This document shows, piece by piece, positions 1-8,470 of a stretch of DNA of 64,000 nucleotides; position 1 is the stretch's first letter; every line of letters begins with the position of its first letter. Source of the stretch: SZUA-547 sp963669315 (GTDB lineage: Bacteria; Pseudomonadota; Alphaproteobacteria; Rhodobacterales; Rhodobacteraceae). The notes beneath the pieces were generated by a model. That model was not told the DNA's origin, did no database searches, and worked only from the letters and a program-made list of their open reading frames with translations. The DNA lies in the NCBI GenBank assembly GCA_963669315.1, contig OY770021.1, forward strand, positions 1,984,001 to 2,048,000. The letters run 5' to 3'. Made by a program: the position numbers and the translations under genes.

Positions 1-1
1 C

Positions 2-1738
2 GCGATCGAGCTGACGCGGCGGTCGGCTGGCGTCATCATCCCTATCTTGATCATTCTCTCGCTCACTTACGTGGTGGCGTGGGGGTCGTGGATCGGCGGC
101 GTGTTCTCCTTCCCGGGCCTTTCCTGGGAGACGACGTATTTCCGTTCGATCTATGGCGACGACGCCCTCTTTGGGACCATCGCACGGATTTCTTCGACCT
201 ATGTGTTCCTGTTCATCATCTTCGGCGCCTTCCTGATCAAGTCGGGGGCGGGCGACTTTGTGATCGACTTCGCGCGGGCCGTGGCCGGCAAGCTCGTCGG
301 CGGGCCGGGGCTGGTGGCGGTGGTCGCCTCCGGCCTGACCGGCACGATCTCGGGCTCGGCCATCGCCAATACGGCGTCGACCGGGGTCATCACCATCCCG
401 TTGATGCAGCGCGCCGGATTCAAGCCACGATTCGCCGCGGGGGTCGAGGCGGCGTCCTCGACCGGCGGGCAGCTGATGCCTCCGATCATGGGCGCGGGCG
501 CCTTCGTGATGGCGAGCTTCACCCAGATCTCCTACGAGTATATCGTCCTGGTCGCGGCGCTGCCCGCGCTCTTGTACTTCCTGTCCGTCGCTTTTTTCGT
601 GCGGATCGAGGCGCGGCGGTTGAACCTTCAGCCGATCCCGGCCGAGGGGCGCACGCTCTGGATTGCGGTGAAGGAGGGCGGCGCAAGTTTCATTATTCCC
701 ATCGCGCTGCTAATCACGCTGCTGGTTTCCGGTTTCACGCCCACTTACGCGGCGGTGATCGGCATCATCGCGGTGATCGCGTCGAGCTGGCTGACCAAGC
801 GTCCGATGGGGTTCAGGGCGGTGATCGAGGCGCTGGAGATGGGCGCGCGTAACATGATCACCTCCGCCGTGCTGCTCTGCTCGGTGGGTCTGGTGGTGAA
901 TGTGATCGCCACCGCAGGCGTCGGCAACACATTCAGCTTGATGATCGCCGACTGGGCCAATGGCAACCTGCTGGTCGCGATCGTGCTGATCGGCCTCGCC
1001 TCGCTGGTCCTCGGCATGGGCCTTCCGGTGACGGCCGCCTATATCGTGCTGGCGACGCTGTCGGCCCCGGCTTTGGCGGGGATGATTTCGGATGTCTATG
1101 TGGTCCAGTTGCTGGCGGCGGGCGAGTTGCCCGAGACCGCCATCATGGTGGTTTCAGTTCTGGCGCCTGAGACGGCCACGGCGCTGGCCGCGCCGGTGAC
1201 CGCGGATCAGGCCTCGGCGCTGGTCGCAAACCTGCCGCTGGAGGTCTCCGCCCAGCTGCGCGACATGGTGGTGCCGCAGGAGGTCGCGGTCACGGCGCTT
1301 TTGTCGGCGCATATGATCGTTTTCTGGCTGAGCCAGGACTCGAATGTGACGCCGCCTGTCTGCTTGGCCGCGTTCACCGCCGCCGCGATCGCCAAGTCGC
1401 CCCCGATGGCGACCGGGGTGCAAAGCTGGAAGCTGGCCAAGGGGCTCTACATCGTACCGGTGCTCTTCGCCTACACCCCGATTCTTTCGGGCGATTGGGC
1501 GGCGGCGGTCCAGGTGTTCGGCTTCGCGGTGATTGGCATCTACGCGCTGGCGGCCGGCCTGCAGGGCTGCATGGAGCGAAAACTCAACATCGCCTTCCGC
1601 GCCGTCGCTCTGGTGGCCGGCATCGCCTGCCTGTGGCCGTTTTCACTGGTCGTCAATATCGTCGGCGTCGCCGCAACCATAGCGCTGCTGGTCCTGAACC
1701 GAAAATTCGGACCGCAACCGGCTACTGCGGCCGGGTGA
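2..1738 (+). CDS. TRAP transporter fused permease (4TM/12TM type), 5' truncated
   Basis: The reading frame is open to the window edge, so the start lies outside; about 578 residues are visible. The sequence is almost entirely hydrophobic helices and matches the DctM-like half of fused TRAP permeases. The most diagnostic stretch is GTISGSAIANTASTG (nucleotides about 335-390), followed by SSTGGQLMPPIMGAGAF, the conserved core of the large TRAP subunit. The family uses a sodium gradient plus a periplasmic binding protein to import organic acids across the inner membrane. The matching binding protein is not in the window and is presumably upstream. The substrate cannot be read from sequence. The enzyme genes that follow begin 180 bp downstream on the same strand, which suggests but does not prove that the imported compound feeds them. 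Confidence 0.9.
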   Translation, partial: AIELTRRSAGVIIPILIILSLTYVVAWGSWIGGVFSFPGLSWETTYFRSIYGDDALFGTIARISSTYVFLFIIFGAFLIKSGAGDFVIDFARAVAGKLVGGPGLVAVVASGLTGTISGSAIANTASTGVITIPLMQRAGFKPRFAAGVEAASSTGGQLMPPIMGAGAFVMASFTQISYEYIVLVAALPALLYFLSVAFFVRIEARRLNLQPIPAEGRTLWIAVKEGGASFIIPIALLITLLVSGFTPTYAAVIGIIAVIASSWLTKRPMGFRAVIEALEMGARNMITSAVLLCSVGLVVNVIATAGVGNTFSLMIADWANGNLLVAIVLIGLASLVLGMGLPVTAAYIVLATLSAPALAGMISDVYVVQLLAAGELPETAIMVVSVLAPETATALAAPVTADQASALVANLPLEVSAQLRDMVVPQEVAVTALLSAHMIVFWLSQDSNVTPPVCLAAFTAAAIAKSPPMATGVQSWKLAKGLYIVPVLFAYTPILSGDWAAAVQVFGFAVIGIYALAAGLQGCMERKLNIAFRAVALVAGIACLWPFSLVVNIVGVAATIALLVLNRKFGPQPATAAG

Positions 1739-1919
1739 CAGGCGTCCGACAGCTTAAAATGGTCTTTGGGCGGCCACGTATCAATTCGGGCTGCCCCTGT
1801 TTCTATAAGACGAACGCCAACATAACTGCCGTGTTCGCTTTGGTCGCATGTTCTCGATCATCCAATGGCGCTAGCGTCTCGCCGGCGGCGCCTTTGGCGT
1901 TCTGGCGATGGGGATATTC

Positions 1920-3332
1920 ATGACTGCGACTGTATCCGTTGTGCAAGCGTTTGACGGGGAACCGATCGGCGAAGCGCCGATGATGGATTGGCCTGCGCTG
2001 GATATGGCGCTTGCGCGCGCAACCGAGATTCACCGCGACCGATCGATGTTGCTGCCGAAATGGCAGCGCAGCGAGATTCTGTTCGGGTTGGCCAAGCGGC
2101 TGCGGGCCGAGCAGGACGAATTGGCGATGCTGATCGCGCGCGAGGGCGGCAAGCCGATGCGGGACGCGATTGTGGAGGCGGCTCGCGCGGCCCAAAGCGT
2201 TCATGCGACGGCGGCCGAGCTTCACAGCCTGGGCGGAAACGAGGTGCCGATGGATCTGGCGCCGGTCGGCCAGCACCATATCGCCTATACGAAAAGAGAG
2301 CCGGTCGGGCCGGTCGTCGCGCTCAGCGCGTTCAATCACCCGCTGAACCTGATCGCCCATCAGGTGGCGCCGGCGGTGGCCGCCGGATGCCCGGTGATCG
2401 TCAAGCCCGCCAGCAAGACGCCGCTTTCCTGTCTCCGATTCGTCGAGATGCTGCACGAATCGGGGCTGCCTCAGGACTATTGCGTCGCCGCCGTCTGCAA
2501 GAGCGGCGATGCCGAAAAAATGGCGACTGACCCGCGGACCGCGTTCGTCAGTTTCATCGGCTCTGCGAAAATCGGGTGGATGCTGCGCTCCAAGCTCGCG
2601 CCGGGCGCCCGCTGCGCGCTGGAGCATGGCGGCGTAGCGCCGGTGATCGTCACCGATTGCGCGGATCTCGATGATTCCATTCCGAAGATCATCAAGGGCG
2701 GCTTCTATCACGCCGGTCAGGTCTGCGTGTCGGTGCAGCGAATCTATGTCGATAACAAGATCCTCGATGATTTCGTCGACCGCCTGACGGCGCAGGTCGG
2801 AAACCTTGTCACCGGCGATCCGACCTCGAAAGAGACCGATGTCGGGCCGCTGATCGACCCCGGCGAGGTAACGCGCGTTCATGACTGGGTAAACGAGGCA
2901 GTCGATGCGGGCGCAAAGATGACGATCGGCGGCGCGCCGATTTCGAACCGCGTCTACGCTCCGACAGTGCTGGTCAATCCGCCTGACGATGCGACGGTTT
3001 CGACGAAAGAAGTCTTTGGACCAGTGGTTTGCGTCTATGGCTATGACACTGTGAAGGAAGCCATCGATCGTTCGAACGGCCTACCTGAAGCGTTTCAGGC
3101 GGCGGTGTTCGCGCAGGACGTCGATCGCGCGTTCTGGATCGCGGACCACCTGCGCGGCGGCGCCGTCATGATCAATGACCACACCGCATTCCGCGTCGAC
3201 TGGATGCCGTTCGCCGGAATAGGTTCGTCAGGCCTTGGAGTCGGAGGGGTTGGACATACCCTGCATGATATGACATTTGAGAAAATGACTGTGCTTAGCA
3301 GAAATCCCAGTCGAAACGTGATATCGGGCTGA
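1920..3332 (+). CDS. NAD(P)-dependent aldehyde dehydrogenase
   Basis: A 470-residue ALDH-superfamily enzyme that oxidises an aldehyde to its acid in the cytoplasm. The general-base glutamate is about residue 235 (LEHGG) and the nucleophilic cysteine about residue 269 (HAGQVC), the usual 34-residue spacing. The HAGQVCVSVQR form is typical of lactaldehyde, succinate-semialdehyde and phosphonoacetaldehyde dehydrogenase-like subfamilies. I chose ATG 1920 over the in-frame ATG 1908 because a GGGGAT Shine-Dalgarno-like stretch fits 1920. It stands first in a co-directional run with a TPP enzyme and an iron alcohol dehydrogenase, so an aldehyde may be the shared intermediate. The exact substrate is unknown. 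Confidence 0.88.
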   Translation: MTATVSVVQAFDGEPIGEAPMMDWPALDMALARATEIHRDRSMLLPKWQRSEILFGLAKRLRAEQDELAMLIAREGGKPMRDAIVEAARAAQSVHATAAELHSLGGNEVPMDLAPVGQHHIAYTKREPVGPVVALSAFNHPLNLIAHQVAPAVAAGCPVIVKPASKTPLSCLRFVEMLHESGLPQDYCVAAVCKSGDAEKMATDPRTAFVSFIGSAKIGWMLRSKLAPGARCALEHGGVAPVIVTDCADLDDSIPKIIKGGFYHAGQVCVSVQRIYVDNKILDDFVDRLTAQVGNLVTGDPTSKETDVGPLIDPGEVTRVHDWVNEAVDAGAKMTIGGAPISNRVYAPTVLVNPPDDATVSTKEVFGPVVCVYGYDTVKEAIDRSNGLPEAFQAAVFAQDVDRAFWIADHLRGGAVMINDHTAFRVDWMPFAGIGSSGLGVGGVGHTLHDMTFEKMTVLSRNPSRNVISG

Positions 3333-3437
3333 AGCGTAGTTGCGGAACCGCGTTTCGGCCTGGCGACAGAGAATAAAAACGGGAAACCGGCGGAAAACGG
3401 GCGCTGACCAGTCCGATCGCCATAAAGAGAGGGAACT

Positions 3438-5075
3438 ATGAAAGCCTCGGAACTTTTTGTGAAATGCCTGGAGAATGAGGGTGTCGAGTACATCTTCGGC
3501 GTTCCTGGTGAAGAGAACATTGATGTGATGGACGCGCTGATCGGCAGCTCGATCCAGTTCGTCACCACGCGTCATGAGCAGGGCGGCGCCTTCATGGCGG
3601 ATGTCTATGGCCGTCTGACCCAGCGCGCCGGCGTGTGCCTGGCGACGCTTGGCCCCGGCGCGACCAACCTGGTCACCGGCGTGGCGGACGCGAATATGGA
3701 CCGCGCGCCCATCGTGGCGATCGCGGGTCAGGGCTCGACCGACCGTATGCATAAGGAGAGCCACCAGGTTCTGGACCTTGTGAATCTGTTCGATCCGATC
3801 TCGAAATACTCGACCCAGATCAAAGTCACCGGCATCGTTCCAGAGATTGTCCGCAAGGCGTTCAAAACCGCGCAGACCGAGAAGCCGGGCTGTTCCTTCA
3901 TCGATTTCCCCGAGAATATCGCCGGCTCCGAAATGCCGGACATGGAACCGCTGAAGGTGCAGCACCCGACCACGCCGACGGCGCCGGTTGGAAAATGCGG
4001 CCAGGTCGCGGAGATGATCAACGCCGCCAGCGCGCCGGTTATCATGGCCGGCAACGGCGTTGTGCGCAGCGACGCGAACGCGGCGCTGGTCAAGTTCGCG
4101 GAAGAGCTGAACATCCCGGTCGCGACCACCTTCATGGCCAAGGGCTCCATGCCGTTCAGCCATCCGCTGTCGCTGGGCACGATCGGTCTGAAGGCGCATG
4201 ACTATGTGTCGTTCGGTTTCGACGAGTCGGACCTGATCATCTGCGTCGGCGTCGACATGGTCGAGTATCACCCACAGCTCTGGAATCCGAACGCCGACAA
4301 GAAGATCATCCATATCGACGAGAGCCCGGCCGAGGTTGACGCGCATTACATCCTTGAAGCGGGCGTGATCGGCGATCTTTCCGATGCGATGGACCGGATT
4401 ATCGCCAAAGCCAAGAAGTGCTCGGATTCGAAGATCCACAAGCTGCCGGAGATCATCAAGGGCGAGATGGCGGAGCATGCCGAGGACAATTCGTTCCCGG
4501 TCAAGCCGCAGAAGATCGTCTGGGATCTGCGTCAGGCGCTGGACGCCGAGGACATCGTGGTCTCGGATGTGGGCGCCCATAAGATGTGGATGGCGCGGAT
4601 GTATCAGGCCGAGGCGCCGAACACCTGCATCATCTCCAACGGCTTCGCCTCGATGGGCATAGCCCTGCCGGGCGCGATGGCGGCCCAGCTGGCCTATAAG
4701 GGCAAGCACAAATCGGTCGCGGTTTGCGGCGATGCGGGCTTCATGATGAACAATCAGGAGATCGAGACCGCGATGCGGCTCGGCCTCGACATGGTGATCC
4801 TGATCTTCAATGACTCTAAATACGGCCTGATCGAGTGGCACCAGCTGCGCCATTTCGACCGCGCCACCGCGATCGAGTTCACCAACCCGGACTTCGTCAA
4901 GTTCGCTGAGAGCTTCGGCGCCAAGGGCTATCGGGTGGAGAAGACCGAGGACCTGCTGCCGACGCTGAAAGAGGCGCTGGGCGACGGGACCGTCTCGATC
5001 ATCGATTGTCCGGTCGACTACAGCGAAAACATGAAGCTGACCGGCAAACTGAAGAGCCTGACCTCGCCGATCTGA
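3438..5075 (+). CDS. acetolactate synthase-family thiamine diphosphate enzyme (AlsS-like)
   Basis: A 545-residue cytosolic ThDP enzyme with the full three-domain layout: N-terminal pyrimidine-binding domain with catalytic Glu47 (RHEQGG), central domain, and C-terminal pyrophosphate-binding domain with a GDAGF...ND metal/ThDP motif near residues 430-458. Overall it resembles the single-subunit catabolic acetolactate synthase AlsS, for example VEYHPQLWNPNADKKIIHID and CPVDYSENMKL. No small regulatory subunit follows, which argues against the biosynthetic IlvBI type. It could make acetolactate from pyruvate or act as a 2-oxoacid decarboxylase or ligase supplying an aldehyde to the flanking dehydrogenases; sequence alone does not decide. 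A GAGGG ribosome site precedes ATG 3438. Confidence 0.85.
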   Translation: MKASELFVKCLENEGVEYIFGVPGEENIDVMDALIGSSIQFVTTRHEQGGAFMADVYGRLTQRAGVCLATLGPGATNLVTGVADANMDRAPIVAIAGQGSTDRMHKESHQVLDLVNLFDPISKYSTQIKVTGIVPEIVRKAFKTAQTEKPGCSFIDFPENIAGSEMPDMEPLKVQHPTTPTAPVGKCGQVAEMINAASAPVIMAGNGVVRSDANAALVKFAEELNIPVATTFMAKGSMPFSHPLSLGTIGLKAHDYVSFGFDESDLIICVGVDMVEYHPQLWNPNADKKIIHIDESPAEVDAHYILEAGVIGDLSDAMDRIIAKAKKCSDSKIHKLPEIIKGEMAEHAEDNSFPVKPQKIVWDLRQALDAEDIVVSDVGAHKMWMARMYQAEAPNTCIISNGFASMGIALPGAMAAQLAYKGKHKSVAVCGDAGFMMNNQEIETAMRLGLDMVILIFNDSKYGLIEWHQLRHFDRATAIEFTNPDFVKFAESFGAKGYRVEKTEDLLPTLKEALGDGTVSIIDCPVDYSENMKLTGKLKSLTSPI

Positions 5076-5093
5076 GGCGGAGTGAGAATACGG

Positions 5094-5115
5094 CGGCCCG
5101 CGTTCGCGCGGGCCG
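5094..5115 (+). terminator. GC-rich hairpin with UUCG loop after the TPP-enzyme gene
   Basis: A perfect 9-bp stem CGGCCCGCG / CGCGGGCCG closes a TTCG tetraloop 19 bp after the stop codon. No U tract follows, so it may only attenuate transcription or protect the upstream mRNA, not terminate fully. Confidence 0.4.
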
Positions 5116-5312
5116 TTCGGCTATAAGCTGCTCGGCGCCCGAATTCCGCGCGATGCGGTGGCGACGCGAGGGCCCACGCCAGAGACGAATGCGGGCGCCG
5201 CGACGCGAGCGGTTGTTGACTGTTCCGTCCGTATTGCCAAGAAGATGAATTATTCCGCCGCGAGGGAAGGCTGTTTTCCCATCCTCATCTGGGGCGGCGA
5301 CAGGAGGACGCA

Positions 5313-6467
5313 ATGAAGTCACTGAGTTTCCAGACGACCCGGTCGGTTCTGGCTGAGGTTGGCGCGACGAGCAAGATCGGTGAGATCCTGTCAGCGCGCG
5401 GCTGCAAGAAGGTGGCGTTCGTCACCGATGAAATGATCCTGAAACTCGGTCTGGCCGATGCGGCCCTCGACGGGTTCAAGGCTGCGGGTCTTGACGTCTG
5501 GGTGTTCTCGAAAGTGGTTCCCGACCCGCCCGAGGCGATGATCCTTGGCGCGGTCGAAGAGGCGCGCGCCCAGAATGTCGACAGCGTGGTCTCGATCGGC
5601 GGCGGCTCGTCGCTCGACACGGCCAAGCTGATCGCGGTGCTGCTGAACACCAGCCAGCCTGTGGAAGAGATGTATGGCGTCGGTCTTGTGAAAGGCGACC
5701 GCCTGCCGCTGATCCTGTGCCCGACCACCGCCGGCACCGGCTCGGAAGTGACGCCGATTTCAATCGTCACCACCGGCGCCAATGAGAAAAAGGGCGTGGT
5801 TTCGCCCCAGCTGTTGCCGGACTGGGCGGTTCTGGACGCCGAGCTGACAGTCGGCCTGCCGGCGCCGGTCACCGCCGCAACCGGCATCGACGCCATGGTG
5901 CATGCGATCGAGGCCTATACTTCGAAGCGGTTGAAGAACGTGATCGCCGACTGCCTGGCGCGTCAGGCGCTGGAGCTTCTGGGCGCCAATATCCGCAAGG
6001 CCTGCCACACGCCGCAGGACCGCGACGCGCGCGGCCAGATGCTGATCGGGTCGATGCTGGCCGGCATGGCCTTCACCAACGCGCCTGTCGCCGCGGTTCA
6101 CGCGCTCGCCTATCCGCTGGGCGGGCATTTTCACGTGCCGCACGGCCTGTCGAACGCGCTCGTGCTGCCTTACGTGATGGAGTACAACGCGCCGGAATGC
6201 GCGGCGCAGTACGCTGAGATCGCGCCGATCATCTTCCCTGAACTCGCCGGCAAGTCCGAGTCCGACAAGGTCGACGGCATGATCCGCGGCTTCATGGAGC
6301 TTGGGCCTGATCTGGGCATGCAGACCAAGCTGACGGAGGTCGGCGTCAGCCACAACAACCTGCCGATGCTCGCCGAGGATGCGATGAAGCAGCAGCGCTT
6401 GCTGATCAATAACCCGCGCGAGATGACCTATGAGGCTGCGCGGGCCATCTACGAAAAAGCATTGTGA
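5313..6467 (+). CDS. iron-containing alcohol dehydrogenase (group III)
   Basis: A 384-residue Fe-ADH. Visible are the nucleotide-binding motif GGGSSLDTAK (about residue 96), the family signature PTTAGTGSEVT (about 140), and the metal-binding set: Asp/His in GIDAMVHAIEAY (about 193-204) and histidines in AVHALAYPLGGHFHVPHG (about 261-278). Members interconvert aldehydes and alcohols with NAD(P)H; close functional types include 1,3-propanediol, lactaldehyde and 4-hydroxybutyrate dehydrogenases. An AGGAGG ribosome site lies 5 bp before ATG 5313. The stop codon ends 8 bp before the phaE start, so it is very probably co-transcribed with the PHA synthase genes. Confidence 0.9.
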   Translation: MKSLSFQTTRSVLAEVGATSKIGEILSARGCKKVAFVTDEMILKLGLADAALDGFKAAGLDVWVFSKVVPDPPEAMILGAVEEARAQNVDSVVSIGGGSSLDTAKLIAVLLNTSQPVEEMYGVGLVKGDRLPLILCPTTAGTGSEVTPISIVTTGANEKKGVVSPQLLPDWAVLDAELTVGLPAPVTAATGIDAMVHAIEAYTSKRLKNVIADCLARQALELLGANIRKACHTPQDRDARGQMLIGSMLAGMAFTNAPVAAVHALAYPLGGHFHVPHGLSNALVLPYVMEYNAPECAAQYAEIAPIIFPELAGKSESDKVDGMIRGFMELGPDLGMQTKLTEVGVSHNNLPMLAEDAMKQQRLLINNPREMTYEAARAIYEKAL

Positions 6468-6475
6468 GGGCTGGC

Positions 6476-7330
6476 ATGTCCGAAGGCTCTGGAACCGGAA
6501 ACCCCCTGTTCGACATGTGGGCCGCCGCCCAGCGGCAGTTCATGGAAGCTCAGGAGCCGCTGATGGGCAAGATGCCCGGCATGGCGGCGGGTGGAGGCGA
6601 TCTCTCTGACGCGATGCGCCAGGCGGAAGCCAACTGGAAGGCGGCGGAGCGTCAGGCGCAGGACTGGGTCGGCTCGATGTCGCGCTTCGCCACTGGTGAG
6701 GCGCCCACCGGTCCTGAAGAGGATAGCATCGCCGAAGAGACAATGCGCCGGATGTTCGATCCGTCGCGGTTCCTTTTCGCCGGGTCGGATGAGGTCAATC
6801 AGGCGATCCAGCGCCTGGTCGAAGGGCCGGAGTTCGCCGATATCGGTACGTTGGAGCGGCAGATTCTGAAGGCCACGAAAGAGTGGTTTCAGCTTCGCGA
6901 GGCCAGCATCGAGTATCGAGCGATCACGGCCGCCGCCTGGAGCCGCGCCTTCGAGACGTTCTCTAAAGAAGTCGCGACCGATCCGGACGCGGCGTCCAGA
7001 GGCATGCGTGAGACGACCGATCGCTGGCTGACCGTCGCCAATGACGAGCTGATCCGCACGCAGCGCACCGACGAATTCCTTTCCTCCCAGCGCAAGCTGC
7101 TGCGGGCGGGTGTCGATTATCGGCTGAAAGAACGTGAACTGGTCGAAGTGTGGTGCGAAACCCATTCGATCCCGACGCGGACCGAAATCGATGATTTGCA
7201 CCGGACTGTGCACGACCTTCGCGCGCAGGTGAGGAAGCTGAAGGACCGCCTTGCCGCGGTCGAGACGAAACCCAAACGGGCCGCGCCGCGCAAGAAAGCC
7301 GCAGCCGCAGCCGCCAAGAGCAAGGACTGA
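6476..7330 (+). CDS. phaE: class III polyhydroxyalkanoate synthase subunit PhaE
   Basis: A 284-residue PhaE-family protein: an N-terminal segment rich in W/F/M (LFDMWAAAQRQFMEAQEPLM), a helical centre, and a C-terminal coiled coil (DLHRTVHDLRAQVRKLKDRL) ending in a Lys/Ala-rich tail. PhaE has no catalytic residues; it pairs with the short class III PhaC to form the active granule-bound synthase. I chose ATG 6476 over GTG 6464 because GAGGG lies 5 bp upstream of it. PhaC follows 10 bp later, as expected for the phaEC pair. The Ala/Lys-rich tail resembles phasin-like DNA- or granule-binding tails, but this is an inference. Confidence 0.85.
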   Translation: MSEGSGTGNPLFDMWAAAQRQFMEAQEPLMGKMPGMAAGGGDLSDAMRQAEANWKAAERQAQDWVGSMSRFATGEAPTGPEEDSIAEETMRRMFDPSRFLFAGSDEVNQAIQRLVEGPEFADIGTLERQILKATKEWFQLREASIEYRAITAAAWSRAFETFSKEVATDPDAASRGMRETTDRWLTVANDELIRTQRTDEFLSSQRKLLRAGVDYRLKERELVEVWCETHSIPTRTEIDDLHRTVHDLRAQVRKLKDRLAAVETKPKRAAPRKKAAAAAAKSKD

Positions 7331-7340
7331 GAGGCCGAAA

Positions 7341-8444
7341 ATGGCGAATGATCCAGTCATCGGTGATAAGCACGTGCGCGAGGCGCTAGAGTTTGGCGCA
7401 AAGTTCGCGAAAAGCGCGCAGGCGCTCTCAAAGATCAAGGAAGTCGACGTCGATGTCGGCGCGACGCCCAAGAAACTGGTGATGCAGACCGAAAAGGTCA
7501 CGCTGCACCACTATGACCCGCTGCCCGGCGTCGAGACCAAGACCGGCCCGGTCATCATCGTCTATGGCCTGATCGGCCGCTACACGATGGCCGATCTGCA
7601 GGAAGACCGCTCTCTGGTGCGCAATCTTCTGGCCCGCGGCGTCGATCTCTACGTGGTGGATTGGGGGCATCCGTCCCGCGCCGACCAGTATCTGGAGATC
7701 GACGATTATGTCGACTGGTTCATGGATGATTGCGTCGACCATATCCGCGAGAGTGCAGGTGTCGACAAGGTCAACATCCTGGGGATTTGCGAAGGCGGCG
7801 TGTTCTCCACGCTCTACGCCGCGCAGCACCCCGACAAGGTGCAGAACCTGATCCTGACGATCACGCCGATCGACTTCCATGGCGATATGGATGACGACAA
7901 TGTGCATCACGGGTTCATCAATCTCTGGACCCGGAACCTGACGGATGAGGATATCGGCCGCCTGATCGACGCGTTCGGCAATCTGCCGGGAGAGATCATG
8001 GCCTCGGTGTTCCAGATGATGACGCCGGCGCGGTCGCTGACGAAGTACAATCTGGATCTGATCGACGCGGCGCAGGACGACAAGAAGCTGCTGAATTTCC
8101 TGCGCATGGAGAAATGGCTGTCGGACCGGCCGCATCATCCGGGCTCCGCCGCGCGTCAGTGGCTGATCGATTTCTATAAAGAAAACAAGATGATCAAGGG
8201 AGAGATCGAGCTTTCGGGCAAAAAGATCGACCTGAAGAACATCACCATGCCGGTGCTGAACGTCTATGCGTTGAAGGACCATATCATTCCGCCGCCCTGC
8301 TCCACCGCGCTGGGCCAGTATGTCGGCACCAAGGACTATACCGAGCTGCCGCTGCCCGGCGGGCATGTCGGCGTCTATGTCAGCAGCAAGTCGCAGGGCA
8401 TCGTCGGCGACAGCGTGTTCGACTGGCTGATGGAACGGCAATAA
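7341..8444 (+). CDS. phaC: class III polyhydroxyalkanoate synthase subunit PhaC
   Basis: A 367-residue alpha/beta hydrolase-fold polymerase, the short length typical of class III synthases (class I enzymes are about 590). The lipase-like box GICEGG carries the nucleophile Cys150; the remaining triad is Asp313 (LKDHIIPP) and His342 (GGHVGVY), with the 29-residue Asp-His spacing seen in the Allochromatium enzyme. It joins hydroxyacyl-CoA units into polyester on PHA granules together with PhaE. ATG 7341 has GAGG 6 bp upstream and lies 10 bp after the phaE stop. Class III synthase is unusual for a Rhodobacterales-like genome, where class I PhaC is the norm, so transfer of this cluster is possible. 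Confidence 0.92.
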   Translation: MANDPVIGDKHVREALEFGAKFAKSAQALSKIKEVDVDVGATPKKLVMQTEKVTLHHYDPLPGVETKTGPVIIVYGLIGRYTMADLQEDRSLVRNLLARGVDLYVVDWGHPSRADQYLEIDDYVDWFMDDCVDHIRESAGVDKVNILGICEGGVFSTLYAAQHPDKVQNLILTITPIDFHGDMDDDNVHHGFINLWTRNLTDEDIGRLIDAFGNLPGEIMASVFQMMTPARSLTKYNLDLIDAAQDDKKLLNFLRMEKWLSDRPHHPGSAARQWLIDFYKENKMIKGEIELSGKKIDLKNITMPVLNVYALKDHIIPPPCSTALGQYVGTKDYTELPLPGGHVGVYVSSKSQGIVGDSVFDWLMERQ

Positions 8445-8470
8445 ACAAGCGATCCTTGGGGGGACGTCAC

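Noticed and set aside
3228..4853. 541-codon minus-strand frame opposite the TPP enzyme
   Set aside because: Antisense shadow; the plus strand encodes a complete enzyme with catalytic motifs.
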